Part shown: positions 47,201 through 49,117 of the stretch, piece after piece | How positions within the stretch are numbered: the first letter of the stretch is position 1 | Layout of the letters: each line of letters opens with the position of its first letter | Assembly: GCA_002633005.1 (NCBI GenBank) | Contig: NMRA01000979.1 | Span: 1-49,132, forward strand | From: Phoronis australis | Taxonomy: Eukaryota > Phoronida > Phoronidae | Direction: 5' to 3' | DNA length: 49,132 nucleotides | Made by a program: the position numbers and the translations under genes | Notes under the pieces: model-generated | Told to the model about the DNA's origin: nothing | The model's database searches: none | The model's input: only the letters and a program-made list of their open reading frames with translations

Positions 47201-48561
47201 TCACCTAAGGCAAGTGAAATTAAAGAAATTACACAGCAAGTGCCACTACAAAAACACTCACGAGAGCCGTTTCCACTGGTTATGTGTATCCCGTGAACAA
47301 CGAAGGTTCCATTGAATTCCGCTCTCCACCACGGATTTTGCAGATGACTTCTCTTCAATGTATGTGAACAAGACTTTCCCTTCAAGAAGTCTGTAGAATG
47401 ACTGCCATCAATGGCCTTCCCGGCGTCAGCAGTGAAACTGAACGAGTGAGAAACAAGACTCAGCGTCGACGACTGGTCAGCTTTAGAGAGAGGAATTTTA
47501 CCTACATTTGAACAAAACAGGTATTGTACGCATGCTTTCTGTAAACAAGGTAACTGGTGAATAGATGAAGACAGGCCGGAGAAAGTAATTACAACTTGAT
47601 ACGCATGTTTCCCTAAATTTTAAAAATAAAAGCGATATCTGAGGTTGTTACAGTGATCCAAAATACAGCACCGGCAGCTATCAAACAAAGAAATATTCGG
47701 ATAATTAAGGGGAAATCTAGTATATGCAAAAATAACATATTCCATACGTGCGCACTTCTTGACTCCCACGCCATTTTACCAAATGTACATTTGTCGAAAA
47801 GTTATGTTCGTGAGTTGAGAAACGACGTCAAAAGTAAAGAAAAAACAAATTTCGTCACTTTCAATTCAACTACTTGCTTATGTTTTACTAAAATGAGCAA
47901 GGAAAGGGCAGTAGTCGTCGAGAATTTCAACTAGCGCAAGTGGAAACAGAAAATGGAGTCGTTTTTTTCGGTAAAAGGTCGAGCAATGAAGCAATTCGCA
48001 TGGTACCAACTTGAAGATCGGTAAGTGGACTTCCTGGCATGCAAATCAAAATCTCCCGACCATAGAATCACCCTGACCATCAACTAAAACACTGCACATC
48101 ACTGGTTGCAAAAATGACAACAATTCAAAAATATTGTCCATTACAACACGATTTTTTAATTCTTCCACTGTGGTTGTCGGGCAAAATAATCCACCCTTAA
48201 CGATGTCGCCGAGTATATGCTACTAACAAACGAAAGCCATTGAAACGTTAGCAGAGGAATCCGATTATATTTGCTGTCGGGTACAGTAAGGTATTACCAT
48301 AGTGGGGGCTCACAACCCTAGAATACAAGTTAGTCTTGCTTCCAGTAGCCGTGAAGACGTTTACACCAGTGTGTATATGAAACTCCTTGTAGTCTAGTCT
48401 GCTTGATATTGACTGGACTTCTGACGGTGATAACGTTGAGACACTTGCATCATACACGCTGGCTGATATGAGGTCAGTGGCTAGGTCAACGTTACTTCCG
48501 CCGTAGACGCGGACAGTTCCGGAACCCATTGACGAAAGTGTACTCAGACGGTAGAGTGGCT
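2159..48561 (-). CDS. Receptor-type protein tyrosine phosphatase with Tie-like ectodomain (41 exons, 5'-incomplete)
   Basis: Type I membrane receptor predicted to dephosphorylate phosphotyrosine in the cytoplasm in response to an extracellular ligand. Exons join 48561-48298, 47501-47262, (46468-46262), 41733-41488, then Ig, three EGF, about 14 FN3, membrane-proximal, transmembrane, D1 and D2 exons down to the stop at 2161-2159. Every junction used has GT-AG signals and matching reading phase. The summed coding length is 8360 nt, leaving an open frame that ends exactly at TAA. All extracellular module boundaries are phase 1, the usual mark of exon shuffling. D1 has WPD and [10 protein letters not shown] motifs; D2 has a lost WPD acid. 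The start codon and signal peptide are not in the window. Domain names come from motif recognition; the exon chain is inference without transcript data. It could equally be annotated as PTPRK/PTPRM-like from its D2, or Tie-like from its ectodomain. Confidence 0.9.
2500..3140. repeat. Dispersed repeat, copy 1 (intron before terminal exon)
   Basis: Shares several blocks with 48690-49075 in the same orientation: a stretch around GAATT(C/G)AACCTG(T/C)TCAC, then AATTTCTGTTGAT, GGCAAGACA(T/C)AGACGTAGCACA, GAAAATGTGA(C/T)CTTTGAC and finally (A/C)TCTGTGGT(A/G)AC. This copy carries about 250 extra bases (about 2815-3060). Element class unknown. Confidence 0.6.
3506..3641 (-). CDS. RPTP exon: D2, P-loop
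   Basis: Exon of 136 nt, phase 2 to 0 (acceptor TTTACAG, donor ATT|GTAAGTTA). It completes HCLDGCTRSG and continues [38 protein letters not shown]. Cys-x5-Arg survives, but the loop differs from HCSAGxGR. It resembles PTPRK/PTPRM D2 loops (HCxDG, HCLNG). It has the same length and phases as its D1 counterpart. Confidence 0.95.
4103..4170. mobile_element. Short palindromic MITE-like element
   Basis: Inverted arms of 15 bp, ATGGGTGGCGCACCA and TGGTGCGCCGCCCAT, with one mismatch, enclose a GC-rich core with GGGGGAGCTATAGCCCCC. Related sequences occur at 12099-12233 and about 26779-26799. Lies in the intron between the last two D2 motif exons. Too short to encode a transposase. Confidence 0.6.
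4721..4884 (-). CDS. RPTP exon: D2, degenerate WPD loop
   Basis: Exon of 164 nt, phase 0 to 2 (acceptor TTTGTAG, donor TT|GTGAGTAC). It encodes [36 protein letters not shown] and KPATIHC. The WPD acid is replaced (WPT), so general-acid catalysis is lost in D2. It ends at the same point of the HC motif as the D1 exon. Confidence 0.95.
5059..5190 (-). CDS. RPTP exon: D2, YW region
   Basis: Exon of 132 nt, phase 0 to 0 (acceptor TTGTAG, donor ACG|GTGAGTAT). It encodes [20 protein letters not shown] and [17 protein letters not shown]. It has the same length and phases as the matching D1 exon at 18160-18291, which supports both. Confidence 0.93.
6249..6383 (-). CDS. RPTP exon: D2, DFWRM region
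   Basis: Exon of 135 nt, phase 0 to 0 (acceptor GTTTTAG, donor AAG|GTAAGGGA). It encodes [38 protein letters not shown] and ASDDGDK. FIVTQxPLPNTVxDFWR is nearly identical to the PTPRK-type D2 motif. Confidence 0.95.
6744..6820 (-). CDS. RPTP exon: D2, DYINA region
   Basis: Exon of 77 nt, phase 1 to 0 (acceptor CTTTCAG, donor AAC|GTAAGTAA). It encodes [20 protein letters not shown] and AIFVN; DYINAxFV is the D2 version of the NASY motif. A 132-bp foldback element ends 12 nt upstream of the acceptor. Confidence 0.92.
6833..6964. mobile_element. Foldback (MITE-like) element beside a splice acceptor
   Basis: Inverted arms of about 34 bp (6833-6866 and 6930-6964) are near perfect; the core GAGTTCAGTAACGCTAGGAC is exact in inverted form. 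The loop is about 63 bp. It sits in the intron upstream of the D2 exon starting at 6820, leaving only 12 nt between the arm and the exon. Confidence 0.75.
8030..8129 (-). CDS. RPTP exon: D2 start
   Basis: Exon of 100 nt, phase 0 to 1 (acceptor TATTGCAG, donor CTC|GTGAGTTA). It encodes [20 protein letters not shown] and [13 protein letters not shown]. The pattern EEC...LPxNxxKNR...ILP matches the start of D2 in the PTPRK/PTPRM group. The exon joins the KEFQ end of the preceding exon without a gap. Confidence 0.92.
9256..9270 (+). promoter_or_regulatory. TATA-like AT tract upstream of the LRAT gene
   Basis: The tract AAAAATAAATATTTA lies about 75 bp before the ATG at 9344. Position and composition would suit a TATA box, which would put the transcription start near 9290-9300, before the upstream ORF. 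A 12-bp near-repeat (GGACGGAGCAAA, GGGCGGAGCAAA) flanks it at 9247 and 9324. Weak evidence. Confidence 0.3.
9304..9357 (+). CDS. Upstream ORF overlapping the LRAT-gene start
   Basis: An 18-codon reading frame (including stop) begins at the ATG at 9304, has a second in-frame ATG at 9322, and stops at TGA 9355-9357, past the main ATG at 9344 in another frame. If the transcript starts upstream of 9304 it could reduce initiation at the main ATG. Whether it is transcribed is unknown. Confidence 0.4.
   Translation: MDFGGTMGGAKLSDDRL
9344..9994 (+). CDS. LRAT-domain (HRASLS/PLAAT-like) acyltransferase, intronless
   Basis: 216-residue protein with an NlpC/P60-type thiol fold. Residues about 42-75 hold [20 protein letters not shown] with the catalytic His (H57 or H58), and KVIHY follows. 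Residues 181-194 hold [14 protein letters not shown] with the nucleophilic Cys184 of the family NCEHF motif. Family members transfer acyl groups from phospholipids or cut them. A Ser-rich low-complexity insert (about 76-118) interrupts the domain. No C-terminal membrane helix is seen, unlike many PLAATs. The gene is a single exon, on the opposite strand inside the D1-D2 intron of the phosphatase gene. The ATG has a purine at -3. An AATAAA overlaps the stop (9994-9999). Intronlessness suggests a retrocopy, but the frame is intact. Confidence 0.9.
   Translation: MTDFDFVSRLCTNSNSSDLSDACVRMANEQLERITYSDWNKLKPGDHLLFNNGWFIHHAILIEVNIKRRQLKVIHYSRNSSLNSSPSGLSRSCGSTSGGSSLSSSSLSSKSSAPWLSLSGLMWSIGGGMVPGLFMSVNEEWVDVGPEEVMERDVSPAEYPPDEIIKRARQRLGESQYKLFMNNCEHFVQYVKRGVSESTQVNRWLRPYRYFFPKHY
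11940..12060 (-). repeat. Degenerate minisatellite, tract 1
   Basis: Repeats of a unit like ACTACTCCGAAGATTC occur here; read on the minus strand they match the GAACCTTCGGAGTAGT units at 12900-12990. Two tracts of one family face each other about 0.9 kb apart. Confidence 0.45.
12099..12233. mobile_element. Two palindromic MITE-like units sharing one arm
   Basis: Two consecutive units, each bounded by ATGGGC and GCCCAT palindromes: about 12099-12159 and 12157-12233. Each contains ACCATAGGGG and a GCTGCG(C/T)TGCCCAT end. They are related to the element at 4103-4170. Confidence 0.5.
12630..12652. repeat. Poly-G tract ending in an unresolved base
   Basis: A run of 22 G followed by N at 12652. 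The N after a homopolymer suggests the assembler could not resolve its length. A similar G run closes the window at 49118-49132. Confidence 0.9.
12900..12990 (+). repeat. Degenerate minisatellite, tract 2
   Basis: About four imperfect units of roughly 22 bp containing GAACCT(T/G)CGGAGTAGT. Opposite in orientation to the tract at 11940-12060. Confidence 0.45.
15140..15277 (-). CDS. RPTP exon: D1 C-terminus and D1-D2 linker
   Basis: Exon of 138 nt, phase 0 to 0 (acceptor TTTACAG, donor CAG|GTACATTT). It encodes [30 protein letters not shown] and [13 protein letters not shown] matches the family EQYxFIH, and CGDTxI and KEFQ lead into D2. The next exon is 7 kb away, across an intron that contains the nested acyltransferase gene. 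Confidence 0.94.
15744..15879 (-). CDS. RPTP exon: D1, P-loop
   Basis: Exon of 136 nt, phase 2 to 0 (acceptor TTTAAG, donor GCC|GTAAGTGT). It completes the signature [10 protein letters not shown] and continues [31 protein letters not shown]. The Cys-x5-Arg loop and the Q-loop glutamine (VQT) are intact, so D1 is expected to be catalytically active. Confidence 0.96.
16222..16382 (-). CDS. RPTP exon: D1, WPD loop
   Basis: Exon of 161 nt, phase 0 to 2 (acceptor CCAACAG, donor AG|GTTTGTTG). It encodes [36 protein letters not shown] and NPTIIHC. The catalytic WPD aspartate is present, although the following residues are HDV rather than the usual HGV. The exon ends two bases into the codon after the nucleophilic Cys. 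Confidence 0.96.
17201..17261. repeat. (GT)n microsatellite ending in N
   Basis: An almost pure GT repeat of about 60 bp, with two imperfect units, followed by N at 17261. Lies in the intron before the D1 WPD exon. The true length is uncertain because of the N. Confidence 0.95.
18160..18291 (-). CDS. RPTP exon: D1, KCxxYWP region
   Basis: Exon of 132 nt, phase 0 to 0 (acceptor TTTATAG). It encodes [20 protein letters not shown] and [20 protein letters not shown] plus K-V-T-T. Two in-frame donors lie nine bases apart: GTAACCAC after 18169 and GTGAGTAC after 18160. I chose 18160 because the motif is stronger and the equivalent D2 exon is also 132 nt. Confidence 0.92.
18481..18578 (-). CDS. RPTP exon: D1, DFWRM region
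   Basis: Exon of 98 nt, phase 1 to 0 (acceptor TTTTCTAG, donor AAG|GTGAGCAC). It encodes [20 protein letters not shown] and [13 protein letters not shown], the family motif DFWRMxWExxxxxIVMLTxxxExGK. Confidence 0.95.
18787..18900 (-). CDS. RPTP exon: D1, NASY region
   Basis: Exon of 114 nt, phase 1 to 1 (acceptor ATTCACAG, donor TGG|GTGAGGCC). It encodes [35 protein letters not shown] and [12 protein letters not shown] is phosphatase motif DYINASYI. The family ATQGP reads AAMGP here. Confidence 0.94.
19382..19469 (-). CDS. RPTP exon: D1 start (pTyr recognition loop)
   Basis: Exon of 88 nt, phase 0 to 1 (acceptor CTTTTAG, donor CCT|GTAGGTGG). It encodes [20 protein letters not shown] and KNRFNNIVP. 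The KNRF motif replaces the family KNRY: the aromatic that stacks on phosphotyrosine is Phe. The following exon opens with YDKNRV, matching the family YDHSRV. Confidence 0.9.
19722..19927 (-). CDS. RPTP exon: juxtamembrane wedge before D1
   Basis: Exon of 206 nt, phase 1 to 0 (acceptor CCAACTAG, donor AGG|GTATGACT). It encodes a Pro/Lys-rich linker, [20 protein letters not shown] and [14 protein letters not shown]. The PIPIDELxxYV...EEY pattern is the usual helix-turn-helix lead into the first phosphatase domain. YSNV is a possible phosphotyrosine docking site (inference). Confidence 0.92.
20143..20295 (+). mobile_element. Inverted-repeat element enclosing a tRNA-like sequence
   Basis: Arms of 24 bp, at 20143-20166 and 20272-20295, pair at about 20 of 24 positions (shared core CACGTGACC). 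Between them lies a tRNA-like sequence (about 20168-20246) with a Pol III A box, TGGCTCAATGGAC, and a B box, GGTTCAAGTCC. The T arm folds exactly (CGGG, loop TTCAAGT, CCCG). The acceptor stem does not pair, so it is a tRNA-derived element rather than a functional tRNA gene. Confidence 0.6.
21299..21384 (-). CDS. RPTP exon: cytoplasmic juxtamembrane segment
   Basis: Exon of 86 nt, phase 2 to 1 (acceptor CCTGTAG, donor CC|GTAAGTGG). It encodes [20 protein letters not shown] and ISTNEGSSS: a stop-transfer arginine cluster followed by a Ser-rich linker. An earlier AG (AATTCAG) would shift the phase. Confidence 0.88.
21893..21998 (-). CDS. RPTP exon: transmembrane helix
   Basis: Exon of 106 nt, phase 1 to 2 (acceptor TTTTCAG, donor AG|GTGAGCAA). 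It encodes [19 protein letters not shown] followed by [16 protein letters not shown]. The hydrophobic stretch [20 protein letters not shown] is a single membrane helix. The next exon begins with arginines, so the C-terminus is cytoplasmic by the positive-inside rule. Confidence 0.93.
22257..22380. mobile_element. MITE-like element with internal repeats
   Basis: 124 bp bounded by inverted repeats of about 23 bp starting CTGATACG(A/C)CGTAAAATGT. The motif CGTAAAATGTAACAA occurs three times in direct order and once inverted. No coding capacity. Lies 60 bp into the intron before the transmembrane exon. Confidence 0.7.
22441..22474 (-). CDS. RPTP micro-exon (11 codons)
   Basis: Proposed 34-nt exon, phase 0 to 1 (acceptor CCTACAG, donor AAG|GTAGTGAT). 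It encodes [11 protein letters not shown]. It is needed to convert the phase-0 end at 23299 to the phase-1 start of the transmembrane exon, and it is the only candidate I found in that intron with both splice sites and correct phases. It would form the acidic stalk just outside the membrane. Confidence 0.65.
23299..23563 (-). CDS. RPTP exon: membrane-proximal region, part 2
   Basis: Exon of 265 nt, phase 2 to 0 (acceptor TTTATAG, donor AAT|GTAAGTCG). It encodes [49 protein letters not shown] and [13 protein letters not shown]. The pattern YITAxF...FxxGDxxxYxGFxNxxL...YRxF is that of receptor phosphatase membrane-proximal regions. The KSRRS stretch is a possible basic processing site, as cleaved in several RPTPs (inference). 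Confidence 0.92.
24009..24117 (-). CDS. RPTP exon: membrane-proximal region, part 1
   Basis: Exon of 109 nt, phase 1 to 2 (acceptor TTTGTAG, donor AA|GTGAGCAA). It encodes [20 protein letters not shown] and [15 protein letters not shown], the start of the membrane-proximal segment that follows the FN3 array in R2-type receptor phosphatases. It reads into a YLVVVE strand in the next exon. Confidence 0.87.
24970..25126 (-). CDS. RPTP exon: FN3 module 14, second part
   Basis: Exon of 157 nt, phase 0 to 1 (acceptor CTTTCAG, donor CAG|GTAAAGC). It encodes [36 protein letters not shown] and [11 protein letters not shown]. The [18 protein letters not shown] stretch is a textbook FN3 F-G region. It is the last FN3 module before the membrane-proximal region. 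Confidence 0.93.
26090..26199 (-). CDS. RPTP exon: FN3 module 14, first part
   Basis: Exon of 110 nt, phase 1 to 0 (acceptor TTGCAG, donor AAG|GTAAAACA). It encodes [37 protein letters not shown], the A-C strands of an FN3 module including the core Trp. It continues at 25126. Confidence 0.9.
26589..26655 (-). CDS. RPTP exon: FN3 module 13, last strand
   Basis: Short exon of 67 nt, phase 0 to 1, with a TTGCAG acceptor and a CTG|GTAAGAAT donor. It encodes [20 protein letters not shown] and two further residues, the G strand that completes module 13 ([16 protein letters not shown]). It is too short to stand out alone; its phase on both sides and its sense support it. Confidence 0.85.
26776..26799. 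mobile_element. Fragment of the palindromic MITE-like family
   Basis: Contains CCCCTATGGCGCGCCGCTCAT, matching the right arm of the element at 4103-4170 (CCCCTATGGTGCGCCGCCCAT) with two differences. The left arm was not found. Confidence 0.4.
26947..27197 (-). CDS. RPTP exon: FN3 module 13, first part
   Basis: Exon of 251 nt, phase 1 to 0 (acceptor CACTACAG, donor CGG|GTAAGTAT). It encodes [38 protein letters not shown] and [13 protein letters not shown]. The module is cut inside the F strand and finishes in the 67-nt exon at 26655. Confidence 0.92.
27198..28470. other. Intron between FN3 modules 12 and 13: nothing recognised
   Basis: 1273 bp of AT-rich sequence without recognised exon, repeat or RNA gene. 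The same holds for 28774-29655, 25127-26089, 24118-24969, 22475-23298, 16383-18159 (apart from the GT repeat) and 5191-6248. Confidence 0.5.
28471..28773 (-). CDS. RPTP exon: FN3 module 12
   Basis: Phase 1-1 exon of 303 nt with one FN3 module: [43 protein letters not shown] and [20 protein letters not shown]. The tyrosine-corner motif [10 protein letters not shown] is clear. The donor is GTG|GTGAGTTGG. Confidence 0.93.
29656..30258 (-). CDS. RPTP exon: FN3 modules 10-11 (tandem copy D)
   Basis: Phase 1-1 exon of 603 nt with two FN3 modules: [72 protein letters not shown] and [20 protein letters not shown]. The donor GG|GTAATAAAA has a weaker intron consensus than the GTAATC of the other copies. 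N-glycosylation sequons (NVS, NYS, NTS) recur, as in the sister copies. Confidence 0.94.
30880..31482 (-). CDS. RPTP exon: FN3 modules 8-9 (tandem copy C)
   Basis: Phase 1-1 exon of 603 nt with two FN3 modules: [72 protein letters not shown] and [20 protein letters not shown]. It shares long identical runs with copies B and D. It starts 1224 bp from copy D's start. Confidence 0.94.
32104..32706 (-). CDS. RPTP exon: FN3 modules 6-7 (tandem copy B)
   Basis: Phase 1-1 exon of 603 nt with two FN3 modules, closely similar to copies C and [70 protein letters not shown] and [17 protein letters not shown]. The acceptor is TTGTAG and the donor AAG|GTAATC. The start lies exactly 1224 bp upstream of copy C's start. 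Confidence 0.93.
33217..33819 (-). CDS. RPTP exon: FN3 modules 4-5 (tandem copy A)
   Basis: Phase 1-1 exon of 603 nt holding two FN3 modules. Module a: [51 protein letters not shown]. Module b: [28 protein letters not shown] and [20 protein letters not shown]. It is the most diverged of four same-length exon copies in a row. Phase symmetry means any number of copies can be spliced in or out in frame. Confidence 0.93.
34247..34552 (-). CDS. RPTP exon: FN3 module 3
   Basis: Phase 1-1 exon of 306 nt encoding one FN3 module: [34 protein letters not shown] and [17 protein letters not shown]. The [11 protein letters not shown] segment is the canonical L-x-P-x-x-x-Y-x-x-x-V FN3 tyrosine corner. The donor is ATG|GTGAGC. 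Confidence 0.93.
34891..35110 (-). CDS. RPTP exon: FN3 module 2, second part
   Basis: Exon of 220 nt, phase 0 to 1 (acceptor ACATTCAG, donor GAG|GTATTTC). It encodes FNWRC (B-strand Trp), [16 protein letters not shown] and [16 protein letters not shown]. Together with 35699-35802 it forms a full FN3 module. Confidence 0.85.
35699..35802 (-). CDS. RPTP exon: FN3 module 2, first part
   Basis: Exon of 104 nt, phase 1 at the start and 0 at the end (acceptor TCTGCAG, donor GAT|GTAAGTGG). It encodes [16 protein letters not shown] and [12 protein letters not shown], the A-B strands of an FN3 module. The module continues in frame in the exon at 35110. A second acceptor nine bases upstream (ATCCAG) would be out of phase with the preceding exon. 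Confidence 0.8.
36316..36624 (-). CDS. RPTP exon: FN3 module 1
   Basis: Phase 1-1 exon of 309 nt holding one complete fibronectin III module: ALYIRWTRW (B-strand Trp), [12 protein letters not shown] (C strand) and [18 protein letters not shown] (F-G region). The acceptor is TTTACAG and the donor AG|GTACGTT. It follows EGF 3 directly, as in Tie receptors. Confidence 0.92.
36873..36930. repeat. Two-copy direct repeat next to an EGF-exon donor
   Basis: Two adjacent copies of ATACTTAA-(4 bp)-TTTGATGTCATTTCATGTT, 27 and 31 nt long, beginning seven bases from the donor of exon 36938-37081. Confidence 0.8.
36938..37081 (-). CDS. RPTP exon: EGF module 3 (8-Cys)
   Basis: Phase 1-1 exon of 144 nt. 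It encodes [17 protein letters not shown], then [18 protein letters not shown] and a terminal YCRT; eight cysteines. The GYYGADC start matches the third Tie-type EGF (GFYGPDC). The tail MTYPYC differs from the usual GWxGxxC ending. A 27- to 31-bp direct repeat begins seven bases downstream of its donor. Confidence 0.92.
37926..38075 (-). CDS. RPTP exon: EGF module 2 (8-Cys, Tie-type)
   Basis: Phase 1-1 exon of 150 nt (acceptor GTTAG, donor AAG|GTTTGTG). It encodes [14 protein letters not shown], then [18 protein letters not shown] and a last MAC. There are eight cysteines. The DPYGCSC motif is the hallmark of the second EGF module of Tie receptors, found at the same place in the domain order. 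Confidence 0.93.
39456..39519. repeat. Compound inverted repeat
   Basis: GCGTATCGAC and CATTATTCTGC on the left recur as their reverse complements on the right but in swapped order, around a small palindromic centre of GACC(T/G)(C/A)GACC-type steps. It may be the remnant of a foldback element. In the intron between EGF 1 and EGF 2. Confidence 0.4.
39740..39871 (-). CDS. RPTP exon: EGF module 1 (8-Cys, Tie-type)
   Basis: Phase 1-1 exon of 132 nt. It encodes [15 protein letters not shown] followed by [20 protein letters not shown] and a final GDIC. Eight cysteines are spaced as in Tie, MEGF and laminin-type EGF modules. The sequence [15 protein letters not shown] is close to the first EGF of Tie receptors. 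It directly follows the Ig module. Confidence 0.93.
   Translation of the reverse strand, partial: FAVEVDLVATAQTTVRNVRTEVFVTTSRASVYAPRDFAEISVR
40743..40988 (-). CDS. RPTP exon: Ig-like domain without cysteines (Tie-type)
   Basis: Phase 1-1 exon of 246 nt (acceptor TTTTACAAG, donor G|GTTGAAAA). It encodes [12 protein letters not shown], a core Trp in [12 protein letters not shown], and [12 protein letters not shown], where the G-V-Y matches the Ig F-strand tyrosine corner. No cysteine is present, so the canonical Ig disulfide is missing. The end, ITRLIVR followed by V-C in the next exon, resembles the Ig-to-EGF join of Tie receptors. It was too interrupted by other frames to be obvious; phase continuity on both sides supports it. 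Confidence 0.82.
41488..41733 (-). CDS. RPTP exon: second half of FTP (F5/8C-like) domain
   Basis: Phase 1-1 exon of 246 nt with a GCATCCAG acceptor and an AG|GTATTTG donor. It encodes [14 protein letters not shown], then a Cys, [16 protein letters not shown] and [10 protein letters not shown], the classic C-terminal half of an FTP domain. Joined directly to 47262, the split codon gives His and the domain reads continuously. Four cysteines are present across the two halves of the domain. The following exon is an Ig-like module. Confidence 0.9.
42570..45500. repeat. Degenerate tandem array with CTCF-like core in each unit
   Basis: Diverged tandem units fill this part of the intron that splits the lectin domain. 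Each unit of about 270-310 bp has two half units. One half carries TGCCACTAGGAGGCACCAC (42581, 42954, 43370, 43689, 45171). The other carries AAAATGGCCACTAGGTGG-like sequence (43099, 43542, 44894, 45331). Between them recur CCAAATTTCATGAAAATCC-like and GTGGTTTGG...GGACGCCAAA blocks. The array is disturbed between about 43740 and 44570. No protein-coding signal. Confidence 0.75.
45501..46261. other. Intron segment without recognised features
   Basis: Between the tandem array and the kringle exon. Weak remnants of the array end near 45650. I looked for a second copy of a lectin half-exon here and did not find one. Confidence 0.5.
46262..46468 (-). CDS. RPTP cassette exon: kringle domain
   Basis: Phase 1-1 exon of 207 nt with a CAATTTAG acceptor and an AG|GTATTAC donor. 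It encodes 69 residues with the six kringle cysteines in the usual order ([31 protein letters not shown]). The NFCRNPD and GPWCY motifs are diagnostic. It lies between the two exons that together form one FTP domain, yet its phase allows in-frame inclusion or skipping. If included, it would insert a whole kringle into the middle of the lectin fold, so it is likely alternatively spliced, or left from a rearrangement. Confidence 0.85.
46469..47261. other. Intron between kringle exon and first lectin exon
   Basis: No further coding exon recognised. Short repeats of ATCGTA-type steps near 46985-47040 are low complexity. In particular no alternative second half of the lectin domain is visible. Confidence 0.5.
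47262..47501 (-). CDS. RPTP exon: first half of fucolectin-type (FTP, F5/8C-like) domain
   Basis: Phase 1-1 exon of 240 nt with an AAATGTAG acceptor and a GTGAGTG donor. It encodes the start of an FTP lectin domain: [16 protein letters not shown], then [12 protein letters not shown] and a short beta strand VVHGIHIT. The GKAIDG and NPWW motifs are characteristic of eel-fucolectin/tachylectin-4 type domains. It ends just where the family continues with an FEVRV segment, which is found not in the next exon but in the one at 41733-41488. FTP domains bind fucosylated glycans; that role is family knowledge, not shown here. Confidence 0.88.
48298..48561 (-). CDS. RPTP exon: Cys-free extracellular module of unknown family
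   Basis: Phase 1-1 exon of 264 nt, bounded by a TTTTCAG acceptor and a GTAATACC donor. It encodes 88 residues with no cysteine, rich in Ser, Val and Thr (for example [18 protein letters not shown] and [18 protein letters not shown]). It joins in frame to the lectin exon at 47501. I do not recognise the family. The symmetrical phase and open frame suggest a discrete extracellular module N-terminal to the lectin domain. Further upstream exons must lie right of the window. Confidence 0.7.
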
Positions 48562-48689
48562 CTGAAAATTTTTTATGAGATATTTTATCCGTATGTGAGG
48601 CTACTCGCGCTCAGGTCATTAGAACGTGTATCAATTGCGTCATTAAATAATAAAAACAAATTGATAAAATGAAAAGTAAAATTAGTTAA

Positions 48690-49075
48690 AGATACATGGA
48701 ACGCGAAAAACAGACTCAATTGGAATATTGGAAGTGGTTCCGTGACACTAAAATGGAATTGAACCTGCTCACACGGTGTTTTTAAGGTTAGTTCGTAATG
48801 GTTTTTAATTTCTGTTGATATAAAACCATTTTCTTTTAGTTTCAAATTTCAGAAAAAAAAAACAATTTGTAAACTGCTCGCCCCTTCGCCTATTTTCTTC
48901 TACAAGGCAAAGCAGACATCCTTATTTGTTATGGCAAGACACAGACGTAGCACACTCCCCTAATATGGAAAATGTGATCTTTGACCTCAATGGACTTCAA
49001 GCATTTAACTGTGAGCGCATGCATGTACTTATCATGAGTGGGAGGTAGATTACAAATTCTGTGGTGACCACAGAG
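48690..49075. repeat. Dispersed repeat, copy 2 (upstream intron)
   Basis: Same blocks and order as 2500-3140. It lies in the intron upstream of the first exon in the window. Two diverged copies 46 kb apart in the same orientation suggest an interspersed element rather than a local duplication. Confidence 0.6.
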
Positions 49076-49117
49076 CCATTCCTTCGTGCATGGTTCAACC
49101 GTGCGCGCACCCAGGGT

